Shown in pieces: positions 1 through 13,400 of a stretch of DNA of 64,000 nucleotides; positions within the stretch are counted from its first letter, which is position 1; every line of letters begins with the position of its first letter. Below the pieces are notes generated by a model. The model worked only from the letters and a program-made list of their open reading frames with translations. It was not told where the DNA came from and did no database searches. Where the stretch lies: NCBI GenBank assembly GCA_013397865.1, contig VZTI01004616.1, positions 493,109-557,108 of the forward strand, read 5' to 3'. Made by a program: the position numbers and the translations under genes. The stretch comes from Struthidea cinerea. Taxonomy: Eukaryota > Chordata > Aves > Passeriformes > Corcoracidae.

Positions 1-1619
1 TTTTCTAAGTGTCTCAAGCTTGGAGCCTTTCAATGTTTCACGAGAAGAGCCATTCTGCGGCCCGGCAGGTTTTGAGGCTTGGCACAAAGGAGGGCTTGCA
101 CAATGGCCAGGGCCCCGCTGCAGCCAGTGCAGAAGGAGCGGCTTCTCCAGAAGGAGCAGGGCCCCTGTCTCTGAAATGGCCTCCAGTCCTGCTGCCTGAA
201 AACCACCCAGGCTCTCTTTTGAGCTATCCCTAGTTGTATCCCAATTTCTGTTTCTTTCCAAACATGACATTCACTTGTTTTAAACAGCTGAAAGGCATCA
301 TTTCTGCACTTTGTCATGACTCAGAGTGAAATTCATTTAGCATCTACTTTTCTTCATCTGTTCCTTGTATCATTCCCAACCCATTTTATTTTTGCTCTGG
401 TTTTCAGCACATTTGTAACCATTTCTCTTGCACTCAGAGCTTCCCAAGTGTAAACACTAAGCATTCTCATTATGTGTTTCCTCTGGAGACCCTGACATTC
501 GTTATTGAAAATGCCCCGGGCATTTTTGATTTCAGTAGTACTACAGACACATCTTCCATATATATCACTGCTACTGATTCCTGAAGTACAGTTATCTGTT
601 CCACCTTTCTGCACCATTTGGAGAGGAAAAGAAAGGAGCTAAGGAACCAGGAAAAGGGAGAAGGGATGGATATATTGAAAAAAACCCCTAAAATTAAAAC
701 AATGAGAAAAGCACAAGGCAGAAACAACACCCAAGGCTCTGGCTAAGGTTCTTTCTTTGGTCTGTAATAAGAATTCTGAGTGTAAAAAAAAACTTCACTA
801 CATCAAGTGTGCACTCACTGTCCTGGAGGTGACCAAAGGCATGTTGCTCAACATGGGACAGAGCTCTCATTGCAGCTCAGAGACTTGCCCACAGGTTGCA
901 GAAAAAGACCACAGCTTCTCATGCCCAGCCAAAATCACCCAGCCCAACTTGCCTGTTCACAAGTTTATTAGTACAGGGAAGAAACTGAAGACCAGCTACA
1001 GCTTTAAAAGTACTTATAAGCACTTAATTCCAGCCATGGTCCTCAGAAACTAATTGTGTGTTCGAGTGTAGCAGATACTTCTACTGCAGACAGAACATCA
1101 CCAGATTGCAAAAGCAATCAAAAGCCCATTTTCTTAGTTTAATTTGCCATTAGTACACTGCAGGTTTATAGAGCCAAACAAACAACTACAACTAAATTTT
1201 CACTGCCATTTCAAACTGTTTCCAAGCAAATATCATAGCAACATTATCAGATCATCAAGTTCACTCAATCCCAAATTCTCTACAATAAAACAACACTCAC
1301 ACACATTTAAAGGAAAACAGAAAATGTATTCCTGAGTAAACTGAGCATCTCCCTAGTTCTGGACCAACAGGGTCCTGAGACAAACCCCATCATTTAAAGA
1401 CCTTTCCACAACTTTAAGAGAGAAGGAAAAAAAAAAATCGAACTCTAGGCTTTTAAATATATCAATCAGTATTTAAAGACTAGTGTTTAGAGATTTTTAG
1501 TACATACCAAACACTGATGAATGTATTTATTTGAACCTCAAATATAATCATATAGATATGGCAACACACTAAGTAGCATTTCACAGACTCCCTTCTGTTG
1601 CATAACTGAGAAGCAAAAA
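1..1619. other. Non-coding DNA, left flank of the CpG island
   Basis: I see no gene, repeat family or RNA in this stretch. It is AT-leaning, with a mildly GC-richer patch near 55-200 and short A-runs near 783 and 1427. The open frames are all under 100 codons and show no recognisable domain. It could be upstream flank or intron of whatever the CpG island to its right serves. Confidence 0.6.
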
Positions 1620-2090
1620 GTCACGCCAGTTGCAGCATCCCTCATTTCCCGAGCTGAAGGCGACTCTTTACAGAGGCAGCTCAGCACGGCGCCGCCAGTG
1701 AGCACCACTGCCCTGCACGCATCGGCAGCTTGGAAAAGAAGCGATGGGGGCCTTGTCACGAAAAATCTGTTATTTCAGCTTAAACTGCACTTATAGGGAA
1801 CAGAAAGTAGCTGCCCGTGTTACCCAGGGAGAAGCGCCGGGTTCCAGGGCTGCGGGATGGGTGATGGTGGCCGGTGCTCGCACACCCTGGCAGCGGCCCC
1901 TCCGCCCCGTCGCGGTGGCTGCCCGGGGAGCGCCCCAGGACCCCGGCCGGTGGGGATGGGGGGGTCCCAGGGGCCAGGGCAGCCGGCGCCCATGGGAACC
2001 CGCCCGGCCCGGGCCTTCACGGGTGACCGGGCTCGTCAGCCCCATTCAGCGCCGCTCCCCGCGCACAATGCCCGGAGCCGCGCTCCCAGA
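1620..2090. promoter_or_regulatory. CpG island (putative promoter or regulatory element)
   Basis: This is the only strongly GC-rich, CpG-dense block in the window. By hand count, about 29 CpG dinucleotides fall in 1836-2085, with further CpGs at 1623-1725, while the flanks are CpG-poor. Clusters such as CGTCGCGG near 1909 and CCCGCGC near 2058 are typical of unmethylated islands. In birds such islands usually mark promoters of genes or long non-coding RNAs. No TATA box, convincing first-exon donor or recognisable protein was found, so the transcription direction is unresolved. The open frames here (for example 1744-2181 plus and 1791-2045 minus) exist in several frames at once, as expected when stop codons are rare in GC-rich DNA, and are not called as genes. 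Confidence 0.6.
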
Positions 2091-3103
2091 GCATGGGCCT
2101 CCCCCTGCTCCCGCTTTTACCATCCTTCATATCTCAGCGATGACAGGCCTGAAAGGGCTTCTGATGGGAAATGTGCTTTGAATTAGCATATTTCCCCCTG
2201 CATACAATGGAGGCATTAAGCTGCTGCGTTTTGCAAGTCCAAACAAAAGCAGCCCAGGCTGTTTTTAGCATCACTGAAGTTTTATTCCCCCTCTCTCTCC
2301 CAAGTTGCAAGCATATTTAACAAATTTTCACTCTTTCTGAAAGAAGGAAGCACGACTGATAAAATCTTATTATTTGATCAACTTCAGACTTGAGAAGAAA
2401 AAGAAAATCTTTTGATACTGCAAAGAGCAACACGGTGTCAGTGCACTGCTTCCACTGAACTGCAGCTCAGGGTCCATCCCCCAGAGAGCTTGTGAGGCTG
2501 CTCACACTTGCATGGACCCTGTCATCGAGGATTTCGGAACTCGAACACATTCACAGTAACCCAGTAGAAAGGGTCCTCTATTTGCAGCTCAGTTTTACCC
2601 CTGTACCCCGGGCACACTGTTGAAAATACCAGTTTTGAAAATGAGAAACTGAACCACTGTGCTGTAAGGAGAAGCAAAAAAAAAGCCTTTCCCCCATCCT
2701 GGAATTATCCTTTGGTTTAACAGGAGAGCTGAAACCTCAGAAGTACAACCTTTATGAAATGGCTTCAACCTAGAAAGTGAATTTTTATTTGCCCAGAAAA
2801 AGAGGGCAAGAGGAAGGAGATGGAAATGAGTTCAACACAGACAGAAGAGGAGGAACAAGCATTCCTGCATCAAAACATCTTTGGGCAATAGCTGCCAGAA
2901 GAATAAATCTACCTCAGCTCAGTGTGTTTGTCTGTAATTGCTCATTAACACAGTTTGACCATTAGGGAGCCAGTTTGTGGCTTTCTTGGTAAAGAGGCAT
3001 GTCTGCCTTCCTCCTACATTAAACAGAATTTTCTTTGAGAGGAAGGCATAAGATTACAAAGTCAAAATGCTTCTTAGAGGAAGGATTTGGTGGTTTGGGT
3101 TTG
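2091..3103. other. Non-coding DNA between CpG island and microsatellite
   Basis: AT-leaning sequence with no recognisable gene or repeat. If the CpG island drives rightward transcription this would be first-intron sequence, but no strong splice donor joins the two. Confidence 0.5.
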
Positions 3104-3155
3104 CTTCTTCTTCTTCTTCTTCTTCTTCTTCTTCTTCTTCTTCTTCTTCTTCTTC
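3104..3155 (+). repeat. (CTT)n microsatellite
   Basis: About 17 uninterrupted copies of the trinucleotide CTT. The plus strand is pure pyrimidine and the minus strand pure purine (GAA)n. The long poly-Arg and poly-Phe-like open frames across it (3019-3216 minus, 3087-3308 plus) are products of the repeat, not genes. Confidence 0.95.
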
Positions 3156-6100
3156 CCTCTCCCGAAATTTCCACGGTATTTATGTAATCTTCTATATGCG
3201 GCACAGCTAAGAACAAAAATCACACTCCTTAACAACATGAGATTACAGCAGAAAAGCAGAATGCCAATGAGATCCCAGGCAGGCAGCTTGCAAGTGAGGT
3301 GGATATAAAAGCTCTTCAGAAAAAAGCCTGGGTTGCAGCCTTCAGAAGGAGTCTTGTAGGAGAAAGGTCTGCTTTGTTAAGACTCTTCTGTTCTGTTTCA
3401 GAAAATCTTCCTGAGGATGAGGATCCACCGCTCCTCCTTGATTTCTTTTGTAGCAACGCTAAAGATACTCAACAGTGTCTGCTGTGCACGAGCACTTCGC
3501 TCTCAGCCATCCACTTCTACCCTGCCACGTGCCAAGCGGCCCACGCAGCACCGCACTCCCTCCTGCAGAGTGCCAGCCCGTGCAGATCTGCACAACCTGG
3601 CAGGAGAGGCATTTCACTCACTGACTTCCACCACAATGACAGAGCTCCTGGGCCTGGCACAGTACGGTGTCCATATGGCAACTGCACAGCAGCGACTGAG
3701 GTCTGACTGTAGACATTCTCCTCCCTCCGGCAGGGACCTTCCCTTCTCACCACAAGGTCCTCTGCAACACTGAGCATCTACAGCCCGAGGGTCTGACCCT
3801 TAGTGACTCTTCTCTGATGCACCAGCTCTGCCAACTTGACTCCCAGGAAAACTTTTCCATAATTTCCAGTAGCCACAGGTTCACTTTTAGTGTGTTTGTT
3901 CAGGGGCACAGAGGAACCTGGCTGGAGAGGACTACACATTATTTGGCAGTATTTCTCTACCACCACATGAACATTGCCTTTAAAGGCTGGACATGTGTTT
4001 TCCCATGCTCCGAGGCATTTCACAACTTGGTACCACAATAGTAGACAAGGCCACTACATGTTACCACAGGAAGGTCTAATGTCAAAGCAAAAGGAGAAGG
4101 GACATGAGAGGCCCTTCAGAGGCCTTCATTAGGTCATTAACAGATGGGTGAGAGTAACAAAGCAATCTACGCAGGGGAATTAAAGACCAAAATGAAGACT
4201 GTTTTTCTCACTCACACTGGAATGAGAACTTCACGTTGTAAGCACTCCTTCTGAGATGACTCCTTTGGAATCAAATGCCACAAAAGAAAATGAAACAAAA
4301 TAGATCTCAGCTCCATTCACATAGAGTTCTCCTTATCTCAACCCATGAGACTTTTGCTACATTTTCTCTGCATTACGCAGCTGAGGAAGGCAATGGCTTT
4401 GGTCGGCACCTAATGTCCAGCCAGGGTCAACCCACAACAGATGATAGGAGATCTGACCACTAAAAAGGTCCAGTAAACTCAGCAATGAGATTTTAGGCTA
4501 CTTAGGGGTGAACGTCTATCAAAAGAAACTTCAGGTAAAACAGTGTCATAACTTTGAATTTAAATCAAGGAAAGAGAAAGCTGAGAAAAAAAAGCCCTCC
4601 ACTTATTTAGAAATACTATGTCTCACCTGCACAATTTCTCTTCAGCGTCTTGGGGTGTGAAGAAGAAAGGAAGTGAAAAAACTCAGACCGGGGTAAACCA
4701 GTGCCTGTCACGTTGCTGACACCCAAAGGGACATGATCACAGCACTTACCAATCGGGGAAATATTCTCAAATTCCATTTATTCTTCAGATTCACTGGATT
4801 CAGACCAAGGATGAATACAGAGCACATGCCGCCATCCGCTGTGGTGTTCTGGCACAGGGCAGCACCCTGCCAACAAAGGCACCACTCTTCCTTTCAGAGA
4901 GCCCCAGAAAGAGCGCTCTGTGTTCTCATGTGATGAGGCAGGCTTTTACAACTTGGATCACTACAGGGTATTGAACTCTGACAGTCTGCTTACTGAGGGT
5001 TCACTTGCTTTATCTCAGACCTCAACAGGTAGGTATGATATCTAAGCTAAAATAAACCATCCTCATCACATTCATTTTGGCATCATGAGTCACTGTCTTA
5101 CTGAAACAAAACTACCTTCTCACCTCCACACTGAGTAAGCGCTATTAACTTTTCCAATATCCCACCTACTGCTGTTTTCTGCTGTGCAAGTGTACAGCAT
5201 AGAAACATCTCAGAATATGCTTCACGCTTCAGCATTCAGTGAGAAGAGGAAGACACAGAGAATGCTCAGGATATACTATGCCTGCTCGTGTGGGCAGAAA
5301 TAGTTTCTGGCCTTCTATATTAACCTCACAAAAAAAAAAAAAAAAAAAAACCAAAACCAAACCCCAAAACTATTGGCACTCACACAAGAGATTGATGTGC
5401 TGTGAAGCAGGATAAGCTCCACACATTTTCTTTCCTGTCCTTTTAACTCAGTCTAACAAAACTGATTTCAAGGATCATTACTATTTTTGCTACTTTCTAA
5501 ACACTGCCCTGACTTGGGGATTCTTGCTGCAGGTATCAAGGCAGAGCTGATTTTCAGTCTTCTCAGGAAATGGTAGAAATTTGCTAGTCTAAATTTTCTG
5601 CTCCAAATGCAAGAGTCCCAGAACTTATTCAGACACAAAGATGTTAAAGAAAAAATTAATGTGGCTTTCAAGGTTTCCCTCGGAGAGAGGATCAGGATTC
5701 ATAAAACAGAAAATTCCTTTCAGATCAAGGTTGGAAAGCAGAAAATGCCAAATACTGAAGAGCTGGGCCACCAGCTACATCATGACCAAGATCAGGAGAG
5801 TGATGCAAGTAGGCATAGAGCAGGGTGAGAGGAGAAGTAAATGCTTCCCCACATCATCCTATGCATCCTACTGCATCTTAGCTGGAGTGCACTGCCTGGA
5901 CAGAGTCCATGATTCTACAGCCCTGAAGTTTCCCGCAGGGATCCTTCATGGTCCCAGACATGCTGCACAAGCTGATCCCAAACTGGGGAGAAATAACCTG
6001 TGTTCTGCTACAGAGAGGCTTCGTCACAGAGTTGTACCATTGAAGCTAAGACGCCCAGAAACACTCAAGGGCCTGGATACTTATAAACCCTTTTGTCTCC

Positions 6101-6214
6101 AAACGACACACTCCTCCTTTCTTTCTACCAATGCTCTATCTGCAATGTAACATCACCACAGATGTTGACAGAATTTTATCTCTCTTCTAAATAGATCAAA
6201 TAAAAAATAAATTT
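3156..6214. other. Non-coding DNA, no gene recognised
   Basis: No transposon or gene is recognised. The longest open frame in the window (5641-6150 plus, 169 codons) lies here. It has no signal peptide, domain or low-complexity signature I know and overlaps another frame, so it is treated as chance. A second frame of 135 codons (3299-3706) is equally featureless. An A21 run at 5330-5350 followed by A/C-rich sequence may be the remnant of a retroposed poly-A tail, but no element body is recognisable on its left. Confidence 0.5.
5330..5350. repeat. Poly-A tract (A21)
   Basis: An uninterrupted run of 21 A followed by an A/C-rich tail. It could be a simple homopolymer or the tail of an unrecognised retrocopy. 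Confidence 0.9.
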
Positions 6215-6252
6215 TTATATATATATATATATANATATATATATATATATAT
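6215..6252. repeat. (TA)n dinucleotide repeat with one ambiguous base
   Basis: Alternating T and A across about 38 bases with a single N at 6234. The N probably reflects unresolved length or sequence variation in the repeat. Confidence 0.95.
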
Positions 6253-7361
6253 CCCAACTAAGCCAAGATGTAGCAACTGAGTATGTGGGATGCCCTACAG
6301 AAGTGAAATGTAATTTTTCCACAGTTTGAATCATCTCACGGTGTTATGCTGATCCGTTCTCATAAATATTGTTTAAGATTTTTCCTTCAGGACACAAAAT
6401 ACATACTACCAACACATAGTGGGCTCTACTTTCCATCTCTGCAAGCTGAAGCACTGTTATGGATATGCTCTGTAAATAAGCCCTGTGCAGTCCCACAGAA
6501 AAAAAGAGATTGCACATTTAAAGCTGGGCAGATACTCAGAACTGCAATGGAGAAGGAAGACTAAAAATCAGCCAATTGCATCTTAAAATATTTGTAATCT
6601 TTATTTCATGAATCACCATTTTCTTTTCAAAAATAATGCTCCTCAATGCTGGTGTAAGCCCTAAGTTTAGAGACACAGGAAAAGAATTTCTATTCTTCTA
6701 CAGTAAGAATTACAGAAGGAGTTTCTTCCTCCATTTGTCCTTTGGACCACATTTCAGCCTGAATTTAACCACTTTGCTATACAGAATAGTTGATGTATAT
6801 GTAAGTGAATGAGATTAAAGGGGAAAGTATATTTTTGCGTGGAAACATGCACACAACACAGTGTTGAAAAACGAAGTACATAAACTGAACAGACTATCCT
6901 TTTGTGTTTGCTGAGGTACTTCGCAAACGTAGGACAGGTGTATTATCCTTTTTGATGCATAAATTAGGCCACAAAAATTGCTTCCACAAACACTAAAATC
7001 ACTTTATTGATCTTTCACAGTATGTGCCTAGATTTCCAGATGGACTCTTAGCTACAGGGGTTGATTAGATAGGACAGAATCTTTAAACTTAACAAATTAT
7101 CTGAACAGAAAATGCTAACAAATAAAACAGGTTACCATTCGTATGAGCTACATCTTTAAGGAATAGGAAAGCTACTTTCAAGTTATCCTCAGAGGAACGT
7201 TTCAGTAATTCTTCTCTGAATTTTTAGCTAAGCTATTTCTTTCTTTCACATTATTTTTGAAACTTTATAAAAGTTTTCTAAACTCTGCATGCTAATTAGA
7301 TTCTAATCCAATTCACCAGATGTGGGCAGTCATCAGTACTCTTCACAAGACTTGTGACTCC
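6253..7361. other. Non-coding AT-rich DNA
   Basis: I see no gene, transposon or structured element here. The only open frame of note (6346-6564 plus, 72 codons) has no recognisable feature. Confidence 0.6.
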
Positions 7362-7425
7362 AAAAAAAAAAAAAAAANNNNNNNNNNNNNNNNNNNNNNN
7401 NNNNNNAAAAAAAAAAAAAAAAAAA
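7362..7425. repeat. Poly-A run containing an assembly gap
   Basis: Sixteen A (7362-7377), 29 N (7378-7406), then nineteen A (7407-7425). The assembler or sequencer failed inside a long homopolymer, so its true length is unknown. The open frame 7320-7541 that runs across it as poly-Lys is spurious. Confidence 0.95.
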
Positions 7426-10400
7426 TCACAGTTGCTTCAGTTCCTCCTTGCAAGGAAGCACTCTTCAGCATTTTGCTCTTAACAACATATCAACCAGGGC
7501 CAGAATTGAGTAGCACAGGTTACATTTCTACCTCATACTGAGTTTCTCCTCTCAATAGTTTTTGTATGATTACCTATTTATGTTTGTGCCTAAATGCAAC
7601 ATAAAAAGCATGAACTATTTTTAGCTGCAACAGCAGTATTTTAATTCTTACCAATTTATTTGACAATGCTCCTTTTTAGAGAGGATTTTACAGAGTGAGA
7701 GGCAAATGGAAATGGAGTTTTAAATGTGATTTGGTTAAGACTCACACTGCACATAGGAAATACCTATACAGCAAGGACAGCAACTAGCAACTAGGACATT
7801 ACATTTAAACACTAGTACCCAATACTTACTCATTAGCATCCTTCTGGAATTCTGCTCCTTTTAAGTAGTTTCATTCTTTCGCTTTCAAAATAGCTATGAT
7901 CTGCTAATACATGATCTGCCTGAAACCCTCTCTGACAAGCTCTACCAACACAGTCATATTTTTCCCACTTGCACTTTCACATCATTTGAATGCATGCATT
8001 GTCAGCCTCCTCTGCCTCCACCTCTCCTTTCCTACATTATGTGCAGCACTCATTTGTTTCAGATTATAAAAAGCACTAGTGGATTCTGAAGCCACTAAAA
8101 AGAAGTTGCCGGCATATGGGATCTGTGGGAAATTTGATCCAGTAGGTGAAATAAGACTTAACTTTAGAGCTGATAAATAGAAGTTTCAAATATTATTACT
8201 ATAGAATAGGTTGCATTTTCCCTTTTAAAGTTATGCAGAAGAACTGTGGCCATTGCCCTTGCAGAAAACTGCAAGAAACCTGGTTTTTTTTTTTTTTAGC
8301 ATTGAGACAGATGGCCCTGGCTTCAAATATAGAAGACCTTCCTACACAAAACAGAGGTGCTGGCACATGATATGTGGGTGAAGGATATTCTGGATACTTG
8401 CCTGGAAATGTGTGCACCCAAGAGGTGAAATAGCAGGATAAGAGAGAAAAAAGGAGATAAAAAAGAAAAAAAAGAGCTAAGAAGGAAGAGGGAAGAAGGA
8501 AGCACTAAAGCAGCAAGCTCAGAAGGCATGGTGAAACATGTCAGTGACAGAAGAAAATGCAAAAAGCATCACTTTTTGAGCAGATGGGGAGTGCATATGC
8601 ACCTTTACATGGGGGTTCAGATTGCTGCATTGATCGCTATTTCTGAATACTAAACGAGGCTTGAGATTAAGAGCAAAGAAATGGCTTTAGTTCAGGTGCA
8701 GGAGGTGGCAGAGCTCTTCAGACTCCATCCACCTCCCACATGAGTGGGAAAGCAGCACTTCGAGTCCTGCCAGCAGGCAACATCATACTAAACCCTCAGT
8801 GGGTTTCACCCCACAACTGGACCGCTTCAGGATCCCTAACTGGAGACTCTCCCATCCAAGCAGCAACCCCCGGCAGTGCTGCTCTTGCTCAGTCTTCCGC
8901 CCCTGTCGCCTGTCACAGCCGTGGGCTCACAGTCTTTGTCTCCCTCCTGAATAACTCCTCCTGCTTTCAGCCTGTGCTTAATCCTCCAGGAAACCTCATT
9001 CTCCCGAGAAGAAGAGTGCTTCTGTACGTAATCTCCAGACAGCAGCTGTGACCCCGGCACCCAGAAAGGCGATCATTGTGCAGAACTGTGGCGGCAGGGC
9101 TGAACTTCCCCTCTCCCCCCCGCCACTCATTTAAGGGCTGCTGGAAGCGCGCTGTCACTTTATGCGCACACACTGCCAGCAGTGATTTTCTCTGGCAGCT
9201 GTGGGGTACTCGTCCCTTCACCCTCATTGCAGGCTACCCTCAGAATCTGCACAACCATCTATTTCATTATTTTTTATTTTGCATTTTAAGGGATTGAACT
9301 TCCCACCTGCCAACAGAAGGAGCACTTGTTTTTTGCATTCAGTCCTCGAGGCTATGGCAGTATTACTGAAAAGTGACTTTGTCCGTTTTTAATATCCAAA
9401 AATACAGAACAGCTGTGCTTTCTTGAAGTCCTTTTGTATAAGAGTGGCTCTGAGACAATACTAAATTCAAGGCTGCCAAAGCTCAGACCTGAACGGCCTG
9501 AAAATTTGCCTTTTTTTTCTTTTCTTCTTTTTTTAAACTAGTTCTCAAGATACACTATACTACCAGCATGTCAGTAAAGCAACAGGTGTTATTTTAAGGC
9601 AGAAGAATTTGAACAAAGTAATTCTTCATGGCAGGCTTATCAGCCTTTTAGTACACTCAGCTTTTATTATTCTGACACAAGGCAAACTTACGTAACAGCA
9701 CAGTGCGTACTAATTTACGGGATAACAACATGGATGTTGAGTTTGGAACACTGCACTTTTGTTTCAGACTGTGGATATTTCCCATACTCCTAAGAAAGGC
9801 ATATGCTGTGCAAACACTTTTAAAAGCATCCAAGTGGAATTCAATATATTGAAAGAAGCTAAAGTACTCTGGAGTGATTAACAAACACGCTTCAGCAGAA
9901 CGGCACAAAAGGATAATTAAGACCTAAACCCACAGAGATACTGAGACAACTAAAATCTCTCCAATTTCTTCTGCAATTGATCAGAAAAGCCCACTTGCCC
10001 ACTGATGATGTACAGACAGATGGAAAAGTGGTTCCAGATCACTGCCAAGTAGCTACAAACCTTCCCATTGTCTAATGCAAATCCTCACTTTTGGAGGATT
10101 TAAGGGCTCCTGTTTGGAGACAGTGAGGATATATGCGGTCACAAAGCTGAACAATATCCCTTCTCTGACTCTTGGCTAATGTTTCTTCTTCACAGGCAGA
10201 AGTGCACTGAAAGCCATCCACCCAGAATGCTGGTCTCTGGCAGAGTAAGAGTCAGAAGAAAAATGGTATTAGAAAGACAGAGCTCTCTGAAATGGCAAAA
10301 ATACCAGGGGAAAAATGATGTGACTTCTTAGTTTTCCAAAATTAGCCTGTTTGACTTATCCTTTATCCCAGATGAAAAATACAAAACACCTCAAGGACAA

Positions 10401-13400
10401 TGAAATGCCTATGCAATCCAAGTCATCATCTCCCCACTCAGACAACACAACTCTGGTGAAAGGTAAATGGTCACCATTCATCTTAGCAAAATGGATCACA
10501 GCAAAACTATTTTCTTTCCTCTGGCCCTTCCCAAAGTCTCCTATTCACTCTTTGAAATATTGTTGATATCAAAGTCCTCAACCAGAAAAGAAAAACAACT
10601 AAAAATCACTCTCAGTACCTTCTCAAAGGCTTGGAGAGATTTCTAGGAGGGATTTTACACTGAAGTACTATTTGTCCACCTTTAAAACACACTTTCCCTT
10701 TCCTCATTGGCTAGAAATATACTTAACAGAGGTACATGCACACACACTCCTGCTTGCTATGGCACACATCTTCAGGACTAGTGGACCTGATGATGAAAGA
10801 CACTTTGCTCCCACAGGCTGGAAAAAATTTCTCAGCTGTAACTCCACATAGGTGAGCCATTCCCACTCGTGCCTGCTTCCCTTCTCTCTTTGAAAACAAA
10901 CATTGTACGCTATCTGCCATGCTAGTGCCCACACACAGGTTGCCCTGAGTATCTGAACATTGATGCTACAACCCAGCCCTTCCACAGATGAGGTAAAGCC
11001 AACCAATTAACATGCTGAGGACCCCATCCCATAGTGACAAAAGACTGCAGGCAGCAGCGTGCCATGAAAATTCACATATTATTATATCTGCATGTACAAT
11101 CAGTGAGCATCAGTGCTACTTCAGGTGGTTGGCATCAGCACGGCCTTCCTCATCAAGTGCTGTGCAGTGAGTAAGCAGCTCTGGGGCAGATCTGTAATCT
11201 CTGCAGATGCTGTTTGCCTGTCTTCATCATGTCTACATAAATGAACATATGGCCTTCTAGCACAAGGCCAGCTTACACAGTCATTAATTACATATAATTT
11301 CAGCCTGTTCGATGTATCTGATACAAAAATCTGTCCTCTGGCAGGAATGCCCTTGTGGTGTAGAAACTTTGTCTCTCTGTGAATTGACTCATCTGATGAG
11401 GAGAAGCAACAATCTTGCCTGTGACCAGGTAATTATCTGTTTATTACAAATGCAGGTACAGCAGTGTAAACACACCTGAACTTGCCAGTGGGTTTCTTCT
11501 CACCCTCCCTACTTCCCACTACAAGTAGAAGATGGGCCCCCTCTCTCCCTCCAGCATGTGATACCCAAGACATTCTCCAAAAGCACCATCACAGCTCAGC
11601 AAGGCATTACAATGCCAGTAATTCAATCCTGCTGCCAGGTTCAGAGAGCTAGTCACAAAACTCATGGGAAAGTACGTGGAAGCAACGAACCTAGATGCAG
11701 ATACGCCTCATGGCTCTATGTACCTAAGTAGACTTTGTGAATTGTTGCACTTCACTCATTTTTAAGTGAATAATCAAGAAAGAGGATTAATTAAGGTTGA
11801 AGACCCAGGAAAGTTGGTATGAAAAATACATTTTTTGTAGAAGGTGGTAAACTTTTTTTCAGATTTTGCCGCATTGCTTCATTCTCTCACACACCAGCAC
11901 AAAACAACACCAGGCACACACACAGATGCAGACAGGGCTGCTACTCAGAAGTAACCAGAGCACATGATGGCCCAAAGAAGGAGAACTTTGAGCTGTGCTC
12001 TCTTCTTTCATCACACACAGCACCGTGCAGGAGTTTGCAATGCAGCACTGCTTGCAGAAAAGCATAGCAAATTCAAGAAGTTTGTAAGAACTTCCCAGTA
12101 ACATATGAGATGCAAACTGCTGGTTTATGAGGAGAGAGATCTGACCTACAGGCACGGCCTGGAGTTAATGGGGGAGAGGACCTTCTGTGTGAAATGTGAG
12201 GAGTCTTCAGCAAAGCAAAGCAGGTACTTCACAGAAAGAAGTGAGGATTTAACAACAACAACAGAAAAAGCATTTGAGGGATAGCATCCAAATGAATGAT
12301 TCATCTTTGATGGTACTCAACTACTCCTGAATTACTACAAAATAATTTTTTAATTTCTCTTAGTAATTCTTGATTATATACCAGTTACAGAACAAAGTAC
12401 CCAATAATAGTGGCCCTTCAAAATATGGTAATGGATAGAGGTGCTTTTCTGTGGAAACAGATAGGCAGTAAGATCTTTCCTTTGGAAGTTAGCTGGTTCA
12501 CTGGTTTCCTCTTGAACCTATAATGTTTGCACATGCTTATTTCTGGCTGAGCAAATAAACGTACTTGAAAGTGCATTGATCCCCACTTTCATGTGAACCT
12601 TGGTGGCTTTCTTGAATTTTTTTTCCTAGAGATACAAGTCTCTCACAGAGCTGAACAGTCACAAATTATATATAACTATGATTATTATGATAGAAAATTA
12701 ATCATAACTCCTCTGCTGTGTAATAATTCATTACAATGGATTATGTTTTAAGATTGACTTCAAGCAGATTCTCAGTACTAGCAGAAAAGCTATATTTTAA
12801 ACATCTATGCCATACGAATAATGCTGTGGTTATGTAGTATATTCATCCTTTCTCAATTCCTGATTTCCAATTAGCAGCCACTGTTTTAATGTAATTCTTC
12901 ACTATCAGCTTGTGAAGTTGGGAATGGCTGACAATTATCTCTGTTGACATGAACTGATATCTTCCTCATGCCTCTCTCCAGATGAGGCACCTCAACAACC
13001 AGGAGCAAGACAACACTCAGTGGTCTCCGTACAATATAGGGTTCCTTACTGTTACCTATTCTATGTCCATAGACTGCATCATGATTCCTACAAACTGAGG
13101 AATTCCAGGTTTGTTTGATGTCCTTGCCGTCTCTACCCCTTTCTCATAAGGAAGTTAGGTAGAGTGATGACAAGAAGCTGGTAATGAAGAATCACTGAAC
13201 ATAGCTGATATTCGCATGGAAGGCTCTAGAGAAAGATTTGGTACCTGGAGACCTCAGCCTGTCCTACTAGGCAGGAGACAAATCACTGAACCAGCCCAAC
13301 ACTTGGTGATGCAGTGCTATAATAGGCCAGGGTGTCACAAGACAGGTAGGGGGAAAAGACCAACTTGCATCAGAAGGTGACTTTCTTATTGGAATTTAAC

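Noticed and set aside
1744..2186. Overlapping open frames of 109-145 codons on both strands in the CpG island
   Set aside because: Stops are rare in GC-rich DNA, so several frames open together; none has a recognisable domain or splice support.
3019..3308. Frames with poly-Arg or poly-Phe
   Set aside because: They are translations of the CTT repeat.
5641..6150. Longest open frame in the window (169 codons, plus strand)
   Set aside because: No domain, signal or codon pattern suggests a protein; it overlaps another open frame and is within chance expectation for 64 kb on both strands.
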